Numbered from the stretch's first letter, positions 21,497 to 33,097 are shown. The stretch: 64,000 bases of DNA from Membranipora membranacea (GCA_914767715.1 OU612071.1:13127493-13191492); one strand, 5' to 3'. Made by a program: numbers and translations. Notes: generated by a model from the sequence alone, not told the origin.

Positions 21497-21925
21497 GGTT
21501 TGCAGCACTTCGAAATTGGTAACATCATTCAAGTATTTCCTTGCGCAAATACATGTACCTTTTATTTTTGTTTGTCGCTATAAGATGAATATTTGACATG
21601 AACAGTGGTTGTTTTTTGCTTTCAATAGCCTCAATAAAGCAAGAAACACAGTAACCTTATATTTATTTCTATTCTCATATCAACCTTGTTGACTAAATCA
21701 TAGTAGGTGTTGGTTTGTTGGTTGCCTTTTAATTGTTGGGAGACATAACATCATTGGAAGGTGTAGAAGCAATGATGCTATCGTTGATTCAATGTCCCTA
21801 ATTTTTTTCTTTTTTTAAACATTTATTGACAAGCAATCTTCATCATTAAAATGATGATCATCCGAGATGCCAAGATAAAACCAAAAAAAAAAGTGGAATA
21901 AATAAATAGAGAAGAAATATGGAAG

Positions 21926-22168
21926 ATGAAGACTAACAATGTAAATGATTATGTCTTAGACGTGAAAGACATAAATGCATATTGTGGGAATGACTTTAAA
22001 TTGTTTGTAGACCTGATCTGTTGCAGAAGGTTTTTTCAATCATCAAGGTTTTTTGTCGATAACCCAATCAATTATGATCAGATTAAAAATTTGAAAATTG
22101 CTTTAAAATCAGTAGCATCATTTTATCAACTTGATGCTGTTTTTTCTTCAAAAGATTTGTTTGCCTAA
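21926..22168 (+). CDS. Unassigned 80-codon ORF
   Basis: Begins at an ATG and encodes an acidic/hydrophobic peptide (VNDYVLDVKDINAYCG ... DNPINYDQIKNLKIALKSVASFYQ). Composition is protein-like, but I recognise no family and see no flanking splice or promoter evidence. It could be a small gene, an exon or a transposon fragment. Confidence 0.25.
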   Translation: MKTNNVNDYVLDVKDINAYCGNDFKLFVDLICCRRFFQSSRFFVDNPINYDQIKNLKIALKSVASFYQLDAVFSSKDLFA

Positions 22169-22239
22169 AGCTGCTAACTCTATTGTAATTATCAAACTCA
22201 AAATCCGATTAAAAAAATTGATCGAGTTATCAATGTTAA

Positions 22240-22650
22240 AACTAGCCTGGTCTGGCGTACCAGATCTAACCCGGTCTGACATGGCCTGACCAGGTAGAGT
22301 AACGCATGGTATAATGTGATCACCGACATCAGAACTCAGACATCAGACATCAGATATGTACTGGATTTTGATGGAAGCCTAACCGCATATCAATACAGCT
22401 CCTAATATATTTGCCTCAACTAGCATGCATGATGATGCGCTTGTGTTAAACTTGACTTAAGCAGCGCGGTAACAGAGACTTGGCCTGTTCATTTTAGCCT
22501 TGGAAATTTCACTCATGCATAAGATACAGTCATCCCGAAACAGAGAATATGGGTTATAATCGCAAGTTCCATCTCCATTCAAAGATTGAGAAATAAAGAT
22601 GCCTTGAGGGCACGCCCAGCATATTCGGCGCCAAGTTGCTCTCAGTTTGC
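22240..22650. repeat. Dispersed repeat R3, copy 2, with SINE-body block
   Basis: Collinear with 5120-5430. The right end reads GATGCCTTGAGGGCA..GGCGCCAAGTTGCTCTCAGTTTGCAG, with bases between the dots. This matches the SINE body at 61063-61305, minus its tRNA head. Confidence 0.6.
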
Positions 22651-23628
22651 AGTCACTCAGTCATTAACTATTCATTCATGATTTAAATCGTCTGGAACAT
22701 ATAAATCAAATGGTTAGCCCTGCCTAGTCAAGACTTTAATAGAAATCAGTTCTGCTTAGCTTTTTAGAGCCTGGTGGAAGTGAGACCAACTATGAGAGTT
22801 GCACTATGATTTCTTTTCAGATGCGATAGAGATTTAATTGGCAGTACTGGATCTCAAAGAGATCATGAGTGTTGGTGCATAATGATGATAACCAGAATTT
22901 ACTTGCTTATGAGTTCAACCTACATTGCTACTGGTTTATAATGAACATTTTGATGTCTGCTTGTCATAGAAAACTTGTGTATTGCCTGTGTAGAGATGAT
23001 CGGGACACTATGAGAGGACATCTAACATTATGGTTCCCAACAGCATTCTCTAGTGACCAAAGTATGCTTGGTGATTAACCTTTTTTCAACACCAATGGTA
23101 TTCATGATGCAACCTGCATGCATTCAACTTGTTCTTTCAAGATGGTAACAAAAGGCTCGTTAGGAAGAGGCCGTTACTGCATGTATATTTGATAATGCCA
23201 TCAGGTTGAATGGCAAGATGATCTCAACAAAATGATTGCAGTGAACCAATAACGACCTTGAATTTCTCTTGTTAATATTTGTAAGATATTAGCAAAATTT
23301 GGCCACTTCTAGCTTCCCCTCCTCTCCTTTAATTTGGCACACTGACAGCATCATTGGTATCAGTCAGCAGCTTAACACAAAAGGGTGATTGATTTGATTT
23401 TGAACTTTGAGATGTCACAAATACTCAACTGCACTCATCGAAGAGCCCAGCGATAAAAAATTGAGATGAACTGTACATATATCAGGAAATGATGTGCATC
23501 CGTCCCTTGAACTCGAAATGGAACAAAGTGATGAAAACAAGTTTGAAAGGGATGTACATAGCGATGGAATTATGTTGACTTTATGTTCTATGCAAGTTAT
23601 CCGGAGACATATAAATAGTAACACTAGA
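22651..23628. other. No recognised gene
   Basis: Overlapping frames on both strands around 23415-23781 have no domain or supporting splice sites. Confidence 0.4.
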
Positions 23629-23877
23629 CAGGGGGGTCTTTCAGTTAGAAAAAGCGATGCATTACTAAAGCAAGTTATCACTATCACATCGCTCAAAATT
23701 ATCACTCACATAGTGTTTCAATTAGACCAAACCGCTTTCAAATCGCTCACTCATAATGTATATAGTTCCATCATTGAGTGAGCGATCTGAAAGCGAGAGC
23801 CCTGGCCGGTATCGCTCACTGAGTGAGATAGCGATCAGATTGCAATTTTGGCTGTTTCTAATTGAAAGACACCCCTG
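23629..23877. mobile_element. MITE-B copy 1 (249 bp)
   Basis: The left end, CAGGGGGGTCTTTCAGTTAG, is matched by the inverse of the right end, CAGGGGTGTCTTTCAATTAG. The interior is rich in GCGATC/GAGCGAT-like words. It is collinear with 32807-33030. No clear target duplication. Confidence 0.7.
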
Positions 23878-24162
23878 GACAACACATAGTGCTGGGATAT
23901 ATGAATCTGTGAGATGTAACAACATTGAATTGGGTCATAGCAATTGTATTTACTTATGAGAATCACTTATTTGCTGTCCGTTGTCACGGTTACAAGCTGA
24001 AAGCTTGTCAATGTCATTATCTCGGGTTTAAAAATTCAAATGCAAATATGTTTTTGCGGAATCGCAAAACATCGAATTTTTACACCATCATAACATCAAC
24101 CTCACCAAAACTGGACATTATATCCTGCCTAAGTTTATTTTGAATAAGTCTGAGCCTGAGTC

Positions 24163-24318
24163 TTATCTCGTAACTTTAGGGCTCAACTTTTTTAACTTGA
24201 GCAGCAATATGACAGCTTCCTTTGAGCTAAATTTGTTATCATTTCTTCTTGTTTTTAGTCTTAAGACTGATCTTAGCACGATATTTGCTGCTGTTGTTTC
24301 TGTTGTACCCTCTGTCAT
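24163..24318 (-). CDS. Possible small ORF or exon
   Basis: Fifty-one codons from ATG: a Thr-rich start (MTEGTTETTAANIV) then a basic Leu-rich segment (SSKEAVILLLKLKKLSP). An acceptor-like CGTTATGACAG lies at its start. It sits 3' of the membrane-protein gene on the same strand and could be an alternative last exon. Low confidence. Confidence 0.25.
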   Translation of the reverse strand: MTEGTTETTAANIVLRSVLRLKTRRNDNKFSSKEAVILLLKLKKLSPKVTR

Positions 24319-24540
24319 AACGTGTTTATAAGTGGTTTTACCCTAACATTGATTTGAATGAGTTTTATTTATGGGATGAATGTTAAAGCAAACTCACTTG
24401 CTGTGTTCTGAATCATGTGAAATATATTAACTCACAAGAAATATAGCAATGTCTGTCAAACAACTTTGGTAGTTTAAAGCGAAAATAAAAATTAAAATGT
24501 TGAAATCTGATTAAAAATTCTGATCAAAGCACAGCAACAC

Positions 24541-25402
24541 CTAGCACAATTGCTCGGCGCCTACTGTTATGGCATCGGCAGCTCCTTTTATATTATCATA
24601 ATCAGGAATTACTGCTGGAACTCTCTTTGCAGTTCCTTTTGGTTTTGGTTGACAGCACATGTTCATAACTGGGAGAATAATTGCCAAGATCACAACGACT
24701 GCACCCATAGCCACAAAGGTTCCAAAACCCCCATTGCCTGTTCCTAAGTAGGAAAATCTTGGTGTTGGGTAATCAGAGGATGTGGTTCCAGCAGTGCATA
24801 TTCCCATCTCAAACAGAGGATCTGAATCTGCTGGAGTATATCTTCAGAGAATCCTTCAGCTGTATTGCTATCATTACGAGGAACTATGTCAAGATCGCAC
24901 TGAGTTTGATGATATACTTACTCCCCGGAAACCGAAAGCAAAGATCATCATCGCAAAATTGTAAATATTTGTGGGTAGTGGGTATGTTTGTCATTCTCAT
25001 CTGGATTCATATTGTTCAAAGTTTTTTTTTCTTCAATTAACTCCCCTTCTACTTTCCATTTGAACACACATACGTATCCAGTAAAGTACCAAGCAATTAC
25101 ACCTTCTGTGAGGCGATAAACATGTCCGATATGCTGGGCAGTAAGTGTTTCACTCATACCAGATTTTATTGTTTTGGGTATCTCTGATGTTCATCCCCTA
25201 TCTATGCGTTACTGAACATGATAAAGATCCCTTCAACTGAAGTTATTAACCGTGATCAATGCTTTAGCCTTAGATTTTCTTTTGTTGACTTTGAACTTCA
25301 TTTGGGCACCTTCAACAATATCTCCTGGAGATGTTTTCACACCAAGCCATTCTAAGGCAGTCCTGCCTGGTTTGTAGTACACAACGGTTGTTTCTAAAAA
25401 TT
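24541..25402 (-). CDS. 3' part of a type I membrane protein gene (four exons)
   Basis: Exons in order are 25402-25251, 25133-25074, 25000-24922 and 24743-24541 (TAG). Acceptors end TTCTAG, GCCCAG, ATCCAG and TACTTAG; donors are GTTAAT (weak), GTATGT and GTAAGT. All three junctions keep frame. The first exon encodes VVYYKPGRTALEWLGVK with a later KRKSKAKALIT. Exon 2 has EGVIAWYFTGY and exon 3 a small Cys motif, FCDDDLCFRFPG. The last exon has Gly-rich sequence, a transmembrane helix (VAMGAVVVILAIILPV), juxtamembrane CCQPKPKG and a tail with IPDYDNIKG. Upstream exons are missing; entry is in phase 1. AATAAA (minus) at 24364-24369 may be the polyA signal. Family unknown. It could be continuous with the PAN exons at 42 kb, which exit in phase 1. 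Confidence 0.55.
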
Positions 25403-26476
25403 CTAGAAGGAACACCTATAATTTGTGGAGCAACGGTCAAATTGTTAAATCGTTGCCAGGGTGTTTATATGAGGATCACTTCTGTGATTGGACACACACA
25501 GAGGAATGGTTGTGGAGTAGTCTGACTAGCTAACTACACAACACCAGATCTGGAGCATTACACTGAGTGCAACCTCAAGTATACCTGCCTCCAGATGCTA
25601 CTTGGAATATTGAGTACTACTAAGTGCTGAGCTCACTTCCTCGGTACTACGTCATCACTATCTGGGAAGAATCACTCTTGGTTGTAACCTTCATGGTAAC
25701 CTGAACTACAAAATACTACTCAGAGTATATCGCAACTTTTTACTGATCATTGTGCCCATCCTGGCCCAGTAGGAACCCCTGGCTTCAATTGAAAACATGA
25801 GTGATTAAGATTGAATTTTTGTATATTTAGGAGTTGCCTCCCTTGATCTGTGAGCTTATGTAGGAACACCGTCAAAGATAGACAATCTGTCTATAAATCT
25901 CATATATTTCCTTTTCCTCTTTGTTATCCTTACAACAACAAGTTATACTCACCTATCTCCGCTCTGTGCAGATTAAGTTGCTGGTGAAAAGTTCATTTTC
26001 CCTCCTTTCACTGATCATCAGACAGTTTAGCTCCGGAAAAATGAAAAAGAAAACATCTTCTAGCCACTCTGATTACCATTTTACATTTCTGTACTCAATT
26101 ATTGTTGTTTCTAGCTTAAGGTAGCTATCAAGTGAGAGGTTACCATTTCAATTCCCGCTCTCATCTCGAGGGATTACCCTGGCTTCTCCCTTGCAAAAAT
26201 ACCACCTTTAAAGACTATAGGTCTCAACCACCTGTTCTCTAGAGAGTACAGTTTTATACCGCTACCCTCCCCACATCAGACAAGGCAAGAAGAGTGTTAT
26301 TGTGAGACAAAGAAATACAGATATTAAATGTTAAGATAGAAATGACAAATACATTTATTTTGTATCATTGGAATACTTATAATACTGTGAGTAGCAATAT
26401 AGGGACCTAGTGTGCACCTTACCTACCAATATTGATTTAAGTTCTGACTTTCAAAAAAATGTTGGGTCCTGATGGG
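25403..26476. other. No firm gene
   Basis: A strong minus-strand donor (GAGATAG/GTGAGTATA, about 25948) follows CACCAG/CAACTTAATCTG. It could bound a 28-base exon upstream of 25402, but it is too short to support alone. Confidence 0.3.
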
Positions 26477-26565
26477 GTCTTCCCAGGGTCTATCTCCCCT
26501 GCTGAGATAAACCCTGGGAAGACGTGAAGTCGCGAAGACGGGAAGACGTGAAGACGTGACGCTAC
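26477..26565. repeat. Inverted repeat plus GAAGACGTG tandem
   Basis: 20-bp arms (GTCTTCCCAGGGT..ATCTC, 26477-26496 and 26504-26523, one mismatch) around a 7-base loop. They are followed by imperfect repeats of GAAGACGTG/GAAGTCGCG to about 26562. Confidence 0.75.
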
Positions 26566-28022
26566 GTGATAGGAAAGCGATAAAGTCTGAGATATATTGC
26601 AGCTGATAATGACACATAGCATCTCTATTGTGCATATCACTGTTTATGACTTTCATCGCTCGCCTTCCTACCTGTATCGTCTTCTCTAGAGACCACTCGG
26701 TATTAAGTGACCCTATATTGGGCACAAATCCTCATATTGCTACTTCCAGAATTATGAGCATTATGAGCAATGATACAAAAAAAATTTATCTGTCATTTCA
26801 ACTTTAAGAAGACCAAAACAAATCCTGTTTTAAAGGCCTTATGGTGAAAAACATTCTAGTCATAAACCCAGTAGCTAACAATCACTGACAGTAAAAAGCT
26901 CACAGATTGGGTGAATTGACGCACAGCAAACTCTCGACAACCTTTATCTGAAGTTATTGATGTACATACACAAAAACATGAATGATCCAGCTCATGAAGT
27001 TGAAGCTTTTTTATCAACTGCTCAGGCGTATTCCATTAAATTTGACATGAAAGTTTATTCTTTTTAGCTTTTAAGTGCTTTGCCGTTTTAAGTTATTAAA
27101 TTATTTTTATTATTATTTACCTTGCAACAGAACACCACAACAGTACAGTATATATATATATATATATTACTTTATCTTTTTTGGCATCCATATCGTTTTT
27201 GAGAAAGTTTTTTTTAAAGTACATAATGTTATTGTGCAATATGATGAATAATAATGATGAGGCTCTCGATATAAATCTGTATAAATTTTTGTATAATAGT
27301 CTTTCACAGACAAAAGGCATCAAATATTTAGAACGATCCCGTTCACGAAGCTCGCCACGCATTCCACTTCTGATACCACAGGTATCATTGGTAGTGAGGA
27401 GGTACAAATGGAAAGAAAATGTGTTCACATCAAAAAACTATTTTCTTTTTCAATTGCATACAAATCCAAAAATTCCAAAAAGTAAGTTGCTGAGCACATG
27501 CGAAGGAAAGCAAAGTGATATGCAAAGACCGAAATTGGACCATGAAACTATGTTGAATTAAGGCTCCTCTATTTAGACAGTCTGCGCATGTGCGAACTGT
27601 TGAGGCATACGTTCGTCTCTGCAGCATAGGGCTTGAACTAATTCACCTAGTCTGAGTACCAGAATTGGGAAAACAATGGAAACCCATAATTTAGAAATAT
27701 TTGGGCCTAAATGGAACACTGGTTTTGATATCTCATAACCTCGAACCCTGGGAGTTGCCTTTCTTGATGGAAGGCAGCGCCACCACTGCTGTGCTGCAGA
27801 GATAGACTATGTCACAAGGCTATCCTGCAAGCAGAATGCTATTTAGATGCAGACCTACAACTCTTGGCGCACCGATCACCTGATCATGAATAGCAATAAT
27901 TCAGTGTTGTTCTCATTAGACGATGATGCTGTACAACCTTTAAAAAATGGGCTGATTAGCTATTGATATTCACTACTTGGAGCTTGGCGGGACTGTTAGA
28001 CGCTGATATATAATAAATTCAA
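26566..28022. other. No recognised gene
   Basis: A TA microsatellite lies near 27149-27168. Frames on both strands at 27117-27561 overlap one another and carry no recognisable domain. Confidence 0.4.
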
Positions 28023-28459
28023 TACAAATATAAATGTTAATGTAAATACAAATGCAAATGCAAACGCAAACGCAAACGCAAACGCAAACGCAAACGCAAA
28101 CGCAAACGCAAACGCAAACGAAAACGCAAACGCAAATGCAAATGCAAATGTTAATATGAAAATGTTACTGTAAATGTAAATGTAAATGTAAATGTAAATG
28201 TAAATGTAAATGTCAATGTCAATGTCAATGTCAATGTCAATGTCAATGTCAATGTCAATGTCAATGTCAATGTCAATGTCAATGTCAATGTCAATGTCAA
28301 TGTCAATGTCAATGTCAATGTCAATGTCAATGTCAATGTCAATGTCAATGTCAATGTCAATGTCAATGTCAATGTCAATTTCAACGTCAACGTCAACGTC
28401 AACGTCAACGTCAACGTCAACGTCAACGTCAACGTCAACGTCAATTTCAATGTCATTGG
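28023..28459. repeat. Segmented hexanucleotide array
   Basis: About 435 bp of 6-bp repeats in blocks: CAAACG-type (about 28050-28135), GTAAAT (about 28170-28210), GTCAAT (about 28 copies to 28378), then GTCAAC (about 10 copies to 28443). Both strands stay open as dipeptide repeats, a by-product of 6-bp periodicity. Confidence 0.95.
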
Positions 28460-29480
28460 TGTTAAGCTGTATTTAGCGGTTATAATGGGATTTTACCTGT
28501 GACAGAATTTAACCACAGTTGATCCTCGAGTGTAGGGAATACAATACAGCCAGTGCATCTCCTGATCTCACATAATTCTTCTTTGCTTCATCCCACAAAT
28601 TACACGTGGTTCAAGTACTCTAGTTATGCATGTGAGTGATACTGGGTTCAGCATATATCCACCAGGACACACTGTAAAAAAAACTTAGTTTGAAAAGAAA
28701 TGTATTTTTCCAAATTTAAAATTTCCGTAAGGAGATATTTGATATTAATTGATGACACATTCATCTGATCTATGAACGTCTAAGATGATATGTGACGTTT
28801 TTTTATATGATTAAATAATTTTGAAAACCAAGCTGATGAATGCATTAAGTTAATAAGTACAAAATAATTTATGTATTATGCTGGAAAAATTTGCATCAAT
28901 TAACCACTTTCCATGTTTTTGATATTCAGAGTTGCTACCTTTTAATGTTTTGTAACTCTTTATGCCTTGAAACAAAGGAGTGAGTTCAGTCTATTTGGCT
29001 GGAAATAACAACTGAAAACTCATAGCTTCCTTGCTTGCTTCTCAAAATAACACTCCAGGGTAATAAGGTAACTGGTTCGGAGTTGCCCTCTCACCTTAAA
29101 CCCTTCCAAAATGAAGAGTTGCCCTCTCTCTTCGAATTTTCACAGGCTTTGATATGATTGGCCCATTACATCTTACTTTTTTCTTATTGGCCTGTTCAAT
29201 AACTTCATACTGATTACAATATCTGTGTTGGGGAACACTGAGTTAGTTATCGATATTGCTAGTAGTCAACTTTCTGAACAGCAGTCAGACTCAGTGGCAC
29301 CAATCAGTTACTTCACAGACACATAAGACCACGATGAAGAGATGATGAGCCAACTCAGCTTCACAAGAAGAAGAAGAATGAAATTAGAACAGCTGTGAAT
29401 GGACTTGATTGAATCAATTTGTTGTAGCTCTCAGGTAAATAAATGTTATTTAGTATTTATATTTGGTACACTACTATTCT
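28460..29480. other. No recognised gene
   Basis: AT-rich; no supported exon or repeat terminus. Confidence 0.4.
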
Positions 29481-29585
29481 ACTACTCAGTTGTGAGTGAA
29501 AAATGAGTAGACTAACTAAGAAGTCTAGCTAGTAACTGTTAGTTACTATCACTACTAGTAGCTTTCTGTAGTTTACCAATGGTAC
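29481..29585 (+). repeat. Repeat R5 copy 1
   Basis: Shares ATGAGTAGACTAACTAAGAA, CTAGCTAGTAACTGTTAGTT and CACTACTAGTAGC with 32720-32806. Confidence 0.7.
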
Positions 29586-30785
29586 CAGTCCAATGTACAT
29601 GTGCAGTGTAATATCAAGCAAGGAGAAGGACTCCTAAGAGTTGTAAGAGGGGGGGGGGGAAGGCTCATACAAGTCCAAGGAGTTTACTCCTTACTCCTCG
29701 CTTTGTTGTTTGTTGGTGGTGGCATGTTTAGGTGGGCAACTCTCGTGCAACTAATTGTCTAGAACTGTTATTGCTAATCTACTATGGCTACATGTAGGCC
29801 TACATACTTTACATTGTAAGGAAATGCCCCCTCTCTTTACTACAACTACACTACAGCCTATGTAGGCTGGGTCTTGTATTTGTATAAAGTGTGTGCATAG
29901 GCTTTGCCTCGGCGCAACTGACGGATCATTATTGCTTTATGTCATTGTCAACCATTCCCAACTGTCTGAGACTGGTGGGGTCACCCTTAAATACAAACAG
30001 CAAATCTATATACATATTAGTATACACTTTATTTACTGATCAAGCATGCGTATATAAGACCAAGTGGTACATCATCATCTAGCTTAGTAGGCGAGACCTG
30101 CTTTTAGCTTCGTTCGAGAATTGGCCACTAATCAATTGAACTATGCTCACTCTTGTGTGAACTATTTGCGAACAAATTTATCTAAGGAGCGAGGATATTG
30201 AGCATTTAAGTTGTAATGATCTTTTGGTTTACAAAGCACAGCTCATGCTAATTGAAATATTCCCTGGTCTATAATGTAATAAAGAATATACCAACCCCGA
30301 TCACCAGAGGAAGGAAACCAGCGCAGACCTTGCCTTTTGCCAATGGTATTGAATTCAAATGATTTGTTGGCTGTACAGTGTCTCAACTGCGTCACAGTGG
30401 TCATTTCATTATAATAAGCAGTGATCGGGGAGGGGGGCGGATTGCATATAATATTACATGTGTGGGCTCTTTGAGTTGCAAGCATGTACTTCGCCTTAAT
30501 TCAAGGTCAACCACTGACAACCATTGGTTATAGTGGTCTGTAGTTGGAGAGTAGAGAAATTGGTTACTGAGAGAAACTAAACCATTGCCAGCTTGCACAC
30601 AATTGCAAAAGTTTCCCAAATGTAAATCTTCATCAATAGAATGGTGTATTCAAGTGTTGTAGCGTTACTAGCTCTCTAGAGTATAACGCTGGTTTAATTA
30701 TTCGTCTTGTTAATTTGGGAAAAAAGTAGATAGGTCTAGATACAAGAAATGACTCCTTTTGATTGCAGATTTTTTTGTATTTTAG
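29586..30785. other. No firm gene
   Basis: G9 tract at 29648. The short hairpin AAGGAGTTTACTCCTT lies near 29678. Minus-strand frames at 30243-30619 have no recognised domain. Confidence 0.35.
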
Positions 30786-30835
30786 TCTACATTGTAAAGC
30801 AACACAGACCGCAGAATAGTACTGAGAACAGTACA

Positions 30836-30922
30836 ATGAAGAAGAGAGTGTTTGGGTGGTTTATAGCAGATGTGATACAACTCGTAGTATCAATAGTCGT
30901 TCAGCTTACTCAATTCAAACAG
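30836..30922 (+). CDS. Possible first coding exon with hydrophobic N-terminus
   Basis: The exon opens after a T-rich acceptor (TTTGTATTTTAG, ending 30785) and closes at a strong donor (CAAACAG/GTAAGC). From the ATG at 30836 it encodes 29 residues, MKKRVFGWFIADVIQL followed by VVSIVVQL: a basic start and a hydrophobic stretch like a signal anchor or signal peptide. It exits in phase 0. A phase-0 acceptor at about 31365 would open a Ser/Thr-rich frame (IDRVFPFQDTRYKISQTSSP). The partner exon is unproven. Confidence 0.4.
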
Positions 30923-31504
30923 GTAAGCAGACAATCAAATTTTCAATTTCGGTTGTAAAATTTGATTAAGTTGCAGCAGGGAACTGACCCAGAAAGGCTT
31001 GAGATGGCTGGGGTTATAAGCATCGATATCTCCACTGTTACACTTGCATCGAGCATCGTTAGTAATATAATGATATAAATGTCAGGTGATATGTGTAGGC
31101 TAACTGATGATAATTGCGTCGGTGTAATCGTTGAAGTATCATGGCATAAATTTGGTAAAAACTGCTTGAACACTGGCAGGCCTCAGCAAGAATTTTTCAT
31201 TGAAGCCGGCCAGTTAGTGTAATTAGGAGCTCAGTGACTATCAGAGTTGTGCTCTTTTTTTCATGGAGGGAACAACTCATTCCATCTCGCAACATCAAGT
31301 CACCTCTTCCCTATATTCCACCGTCCTTGCCACAGCTCATTATCTTGAATGATCATTTTAGTTACAAATTTTCTGGCGTTATGTGCTGATCAAACCTATA
31401 GATCGAGTGTTTCCATTCCAAGACACCAGATATAAAATTTCACAAACTTCTTCACCAACGGCTGGCAAATCTGTTTCCATCATAGGGATTGTAGATTTAA
31501 CCAG

Positions 31505-31566
31505 GTCTTTAAGTGTTGTGTTATTTGTAATTTGGCAACATGCTAGAATCAGGCTCTCAATGCAAA
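31505..31566 (+). repeat. Dispersed repeat R6 copy 1
   Basis: TTAAGTGTTGTGTTATTTGT followed by AATTTG and, further on, TAGAATC.GGCT recurs at 33035-33097, directly after the truncated MITE-B copy. Class unknown. Confidence 0.6.
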
Positions 31567-31713
31567 GAAAATTGAAGGGTCCAGGGATGAACCTTGTAGC
31601 AGCAAAGCCTTGTTATAAGACTGCAAATAATTTGAATGCAAATAATGTACTTAGGACATTGGAATGTATTACATTCATACTTTATCACATCATCAACTAA
31701 ATATTTGTTGCAG

Positions 31714-31818
31714 AGAATACAGGAGAAAGACTGATTCAGTATGGCATGATAATGGCAGAGTTACGCATCAGAACCTTTGGTGGTTTGAATTCTGTCCTGA
31801 GAAATCTTGATGTACCGA
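31714..31818 (+). CDS. Possible internal exon
   Basis: Acceptor TATTTGTTGCAG and donor ACCGA/GTGAGT bound 105 bases. One frame is open and protein-like: NTGERLIQYGMIMAELRIRT then FGGLNSVLRNLDVP. It enters and leaves in phase 1. Direct splicing from 30922 (phase 0) would instead hit a stop, so an exon is missing between them or they belong to different genes. Family not recognised. Confidence 0.4.
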
Positions 31819-31994
31819 GTGAGTGTCTGAGTGTCAAATAGTTACATTATTATGATTCATGATGGGTCATGATATACTCTTCGCTACCCTGACGCAGTGA
31901 TCATTTGTATTTGATTGTCCAAATCAAGGATACCATTGGTAGCCTAATTGGTAACCATATCTCATACTCATTGAAAGACCCCCCTCCTTCCCTC

Positions 31995-32071
31995 CCTTCA
32001 CCTGCTATCTACCTTATCAACCTAATTAGTGGTTAACTAATTAGTTTGATAAGGTAGATTGCAGGTGAAGG
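31995..32071. repeat. Imperfect hairpin, 35-bp arms
   Basis: Arms 31995-32029 and 32037-32071 pair with two mismatches around TGGTTAA, flanked by C-rich and G-rich runs that extend the symmetry. Confidence 0.85.
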
Positions 32072-32639
32072 AAGGGGGGGGGGGTGAATGAAATGATAAT
32101 GAAATCTGTCTCTTAAAGTAATGTCAATTGTTCGATTGTGGTTATCATGGGGCATTTAACTTCCCAACATATGTTGGTGTGTGGGTAATTCTAGGTCACA
32201 GGCCCTAAAAAAAATTAAACAGCATAAAACTTGTTTCTAATTTATAGTCAACTAAACGTATAGCCTTGGGAGTAAGTATTAGCTAAAGTTTAGTTTAGCT
32301 AGTCTTGAGATGACTTAATGTAAGCTAGCATTAAATTTTGGCTAGTGAAGGTTGAAGTCCATAAAAAGAAAAAAAGGGTGGGCGTATGTTTGCTACTCTT
32401 GAAGTTAGCTTTTTCAAGCCTGCGCAAAATGAAGAAAATTTCCTCCTATGAATACTTTACTCCTCTATGGAACTTTTTATGAACATTATATCTGCTTAAT
32501 TTTGATTACTGTACCTTACATTTTAGAACGTACCTGAGGCATTGGATTAGCAGGATGTTGGCACCTATTGACATTTGACTACCGCGTCAAACAACTTGAA
32601 GGCAGTTAGTGTAGGAAGAACAAGTATTCATCAGATAAA

Positions 32640-32806
32640 GTGGTAAGCTACTCTCACACTACTCTGTAAGTCTACTCATTCTTCACGACTGAGTAGTAGA
32701 GTAGTACTCTACTACTCAGTCGTGAAGAATGAGTAGACTAACTAAGAAGTCTAGCTAGTAACTGTTAGTTATTATCACTACTAGTAGCCTTCAGTAGTTT
32801 GCCAAT
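32640..32806 (+). repeat. Repeat R5 copy 2 with perfect palindrome
   Basis: The right part matches 29481-29585. 32670-32702 and 32706-32738 are 33-bp perfect inverted arms around a 3-base loop (AGT); the first arm is an inverted copy of the R5 start. Confidence 0.85.
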
Positions 32807-33030
32807 CAGGGGTGTCTTTCAATTAGAAAGAGCGATACTTTACTAAAGCAATTTATCACTATCGCATCACTCGAAATTATTGCCCACTTGGTCTTTCAAT
32901 TAGACAAAATCACTCCCAAATCGCTCGCTCAGAATGTATATAGTTCAATCATTGACTGAACGATTTGAAAGTGAGACCCCTAGCAGGTATTGCTCACTCA
33001 CCTGGTGAGCGATCAGATTGTGATTTTGGA
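32807..33030. mobile_element. MITE-B copy 2, right end truncated
   Basis: Starts CAGGGGTGTCTTTCAATTAG and follows 23629-23877 to about the last 20 bases, where it runs into repeat R6 instead of the expected inverse terminus. Confidence 0.7.
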
Positions 33031-33034
33031 TTTT

Positions 33035-33097
33035 AAGTGTTGTGTTATTTGTAATTTGTTAAAATGTTAGAATCCGGCTTCAAATGCAATGATCTCA
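33035..33097 (+). repeat. Dispersed repeat R6 copy 2
   Basis: Second copy of 31505-31566, fused to the truncated end of MITE-B. Confidence 0.6.

Noticed and set aside
24782-24964. Plus-strand ORF with protein-like sequence
   Set aside because: The opposite strand gives four exons with good splice sites and three phase-compatible junctions plus a TM helix. The plus frame overlaps these and has no partner exon.
28151-28476. Long dipeptide-repeat ORFs on both strands
   Set aside because: They are a by-product of a 6-bp microsatellite, which keeps several frames open at once.
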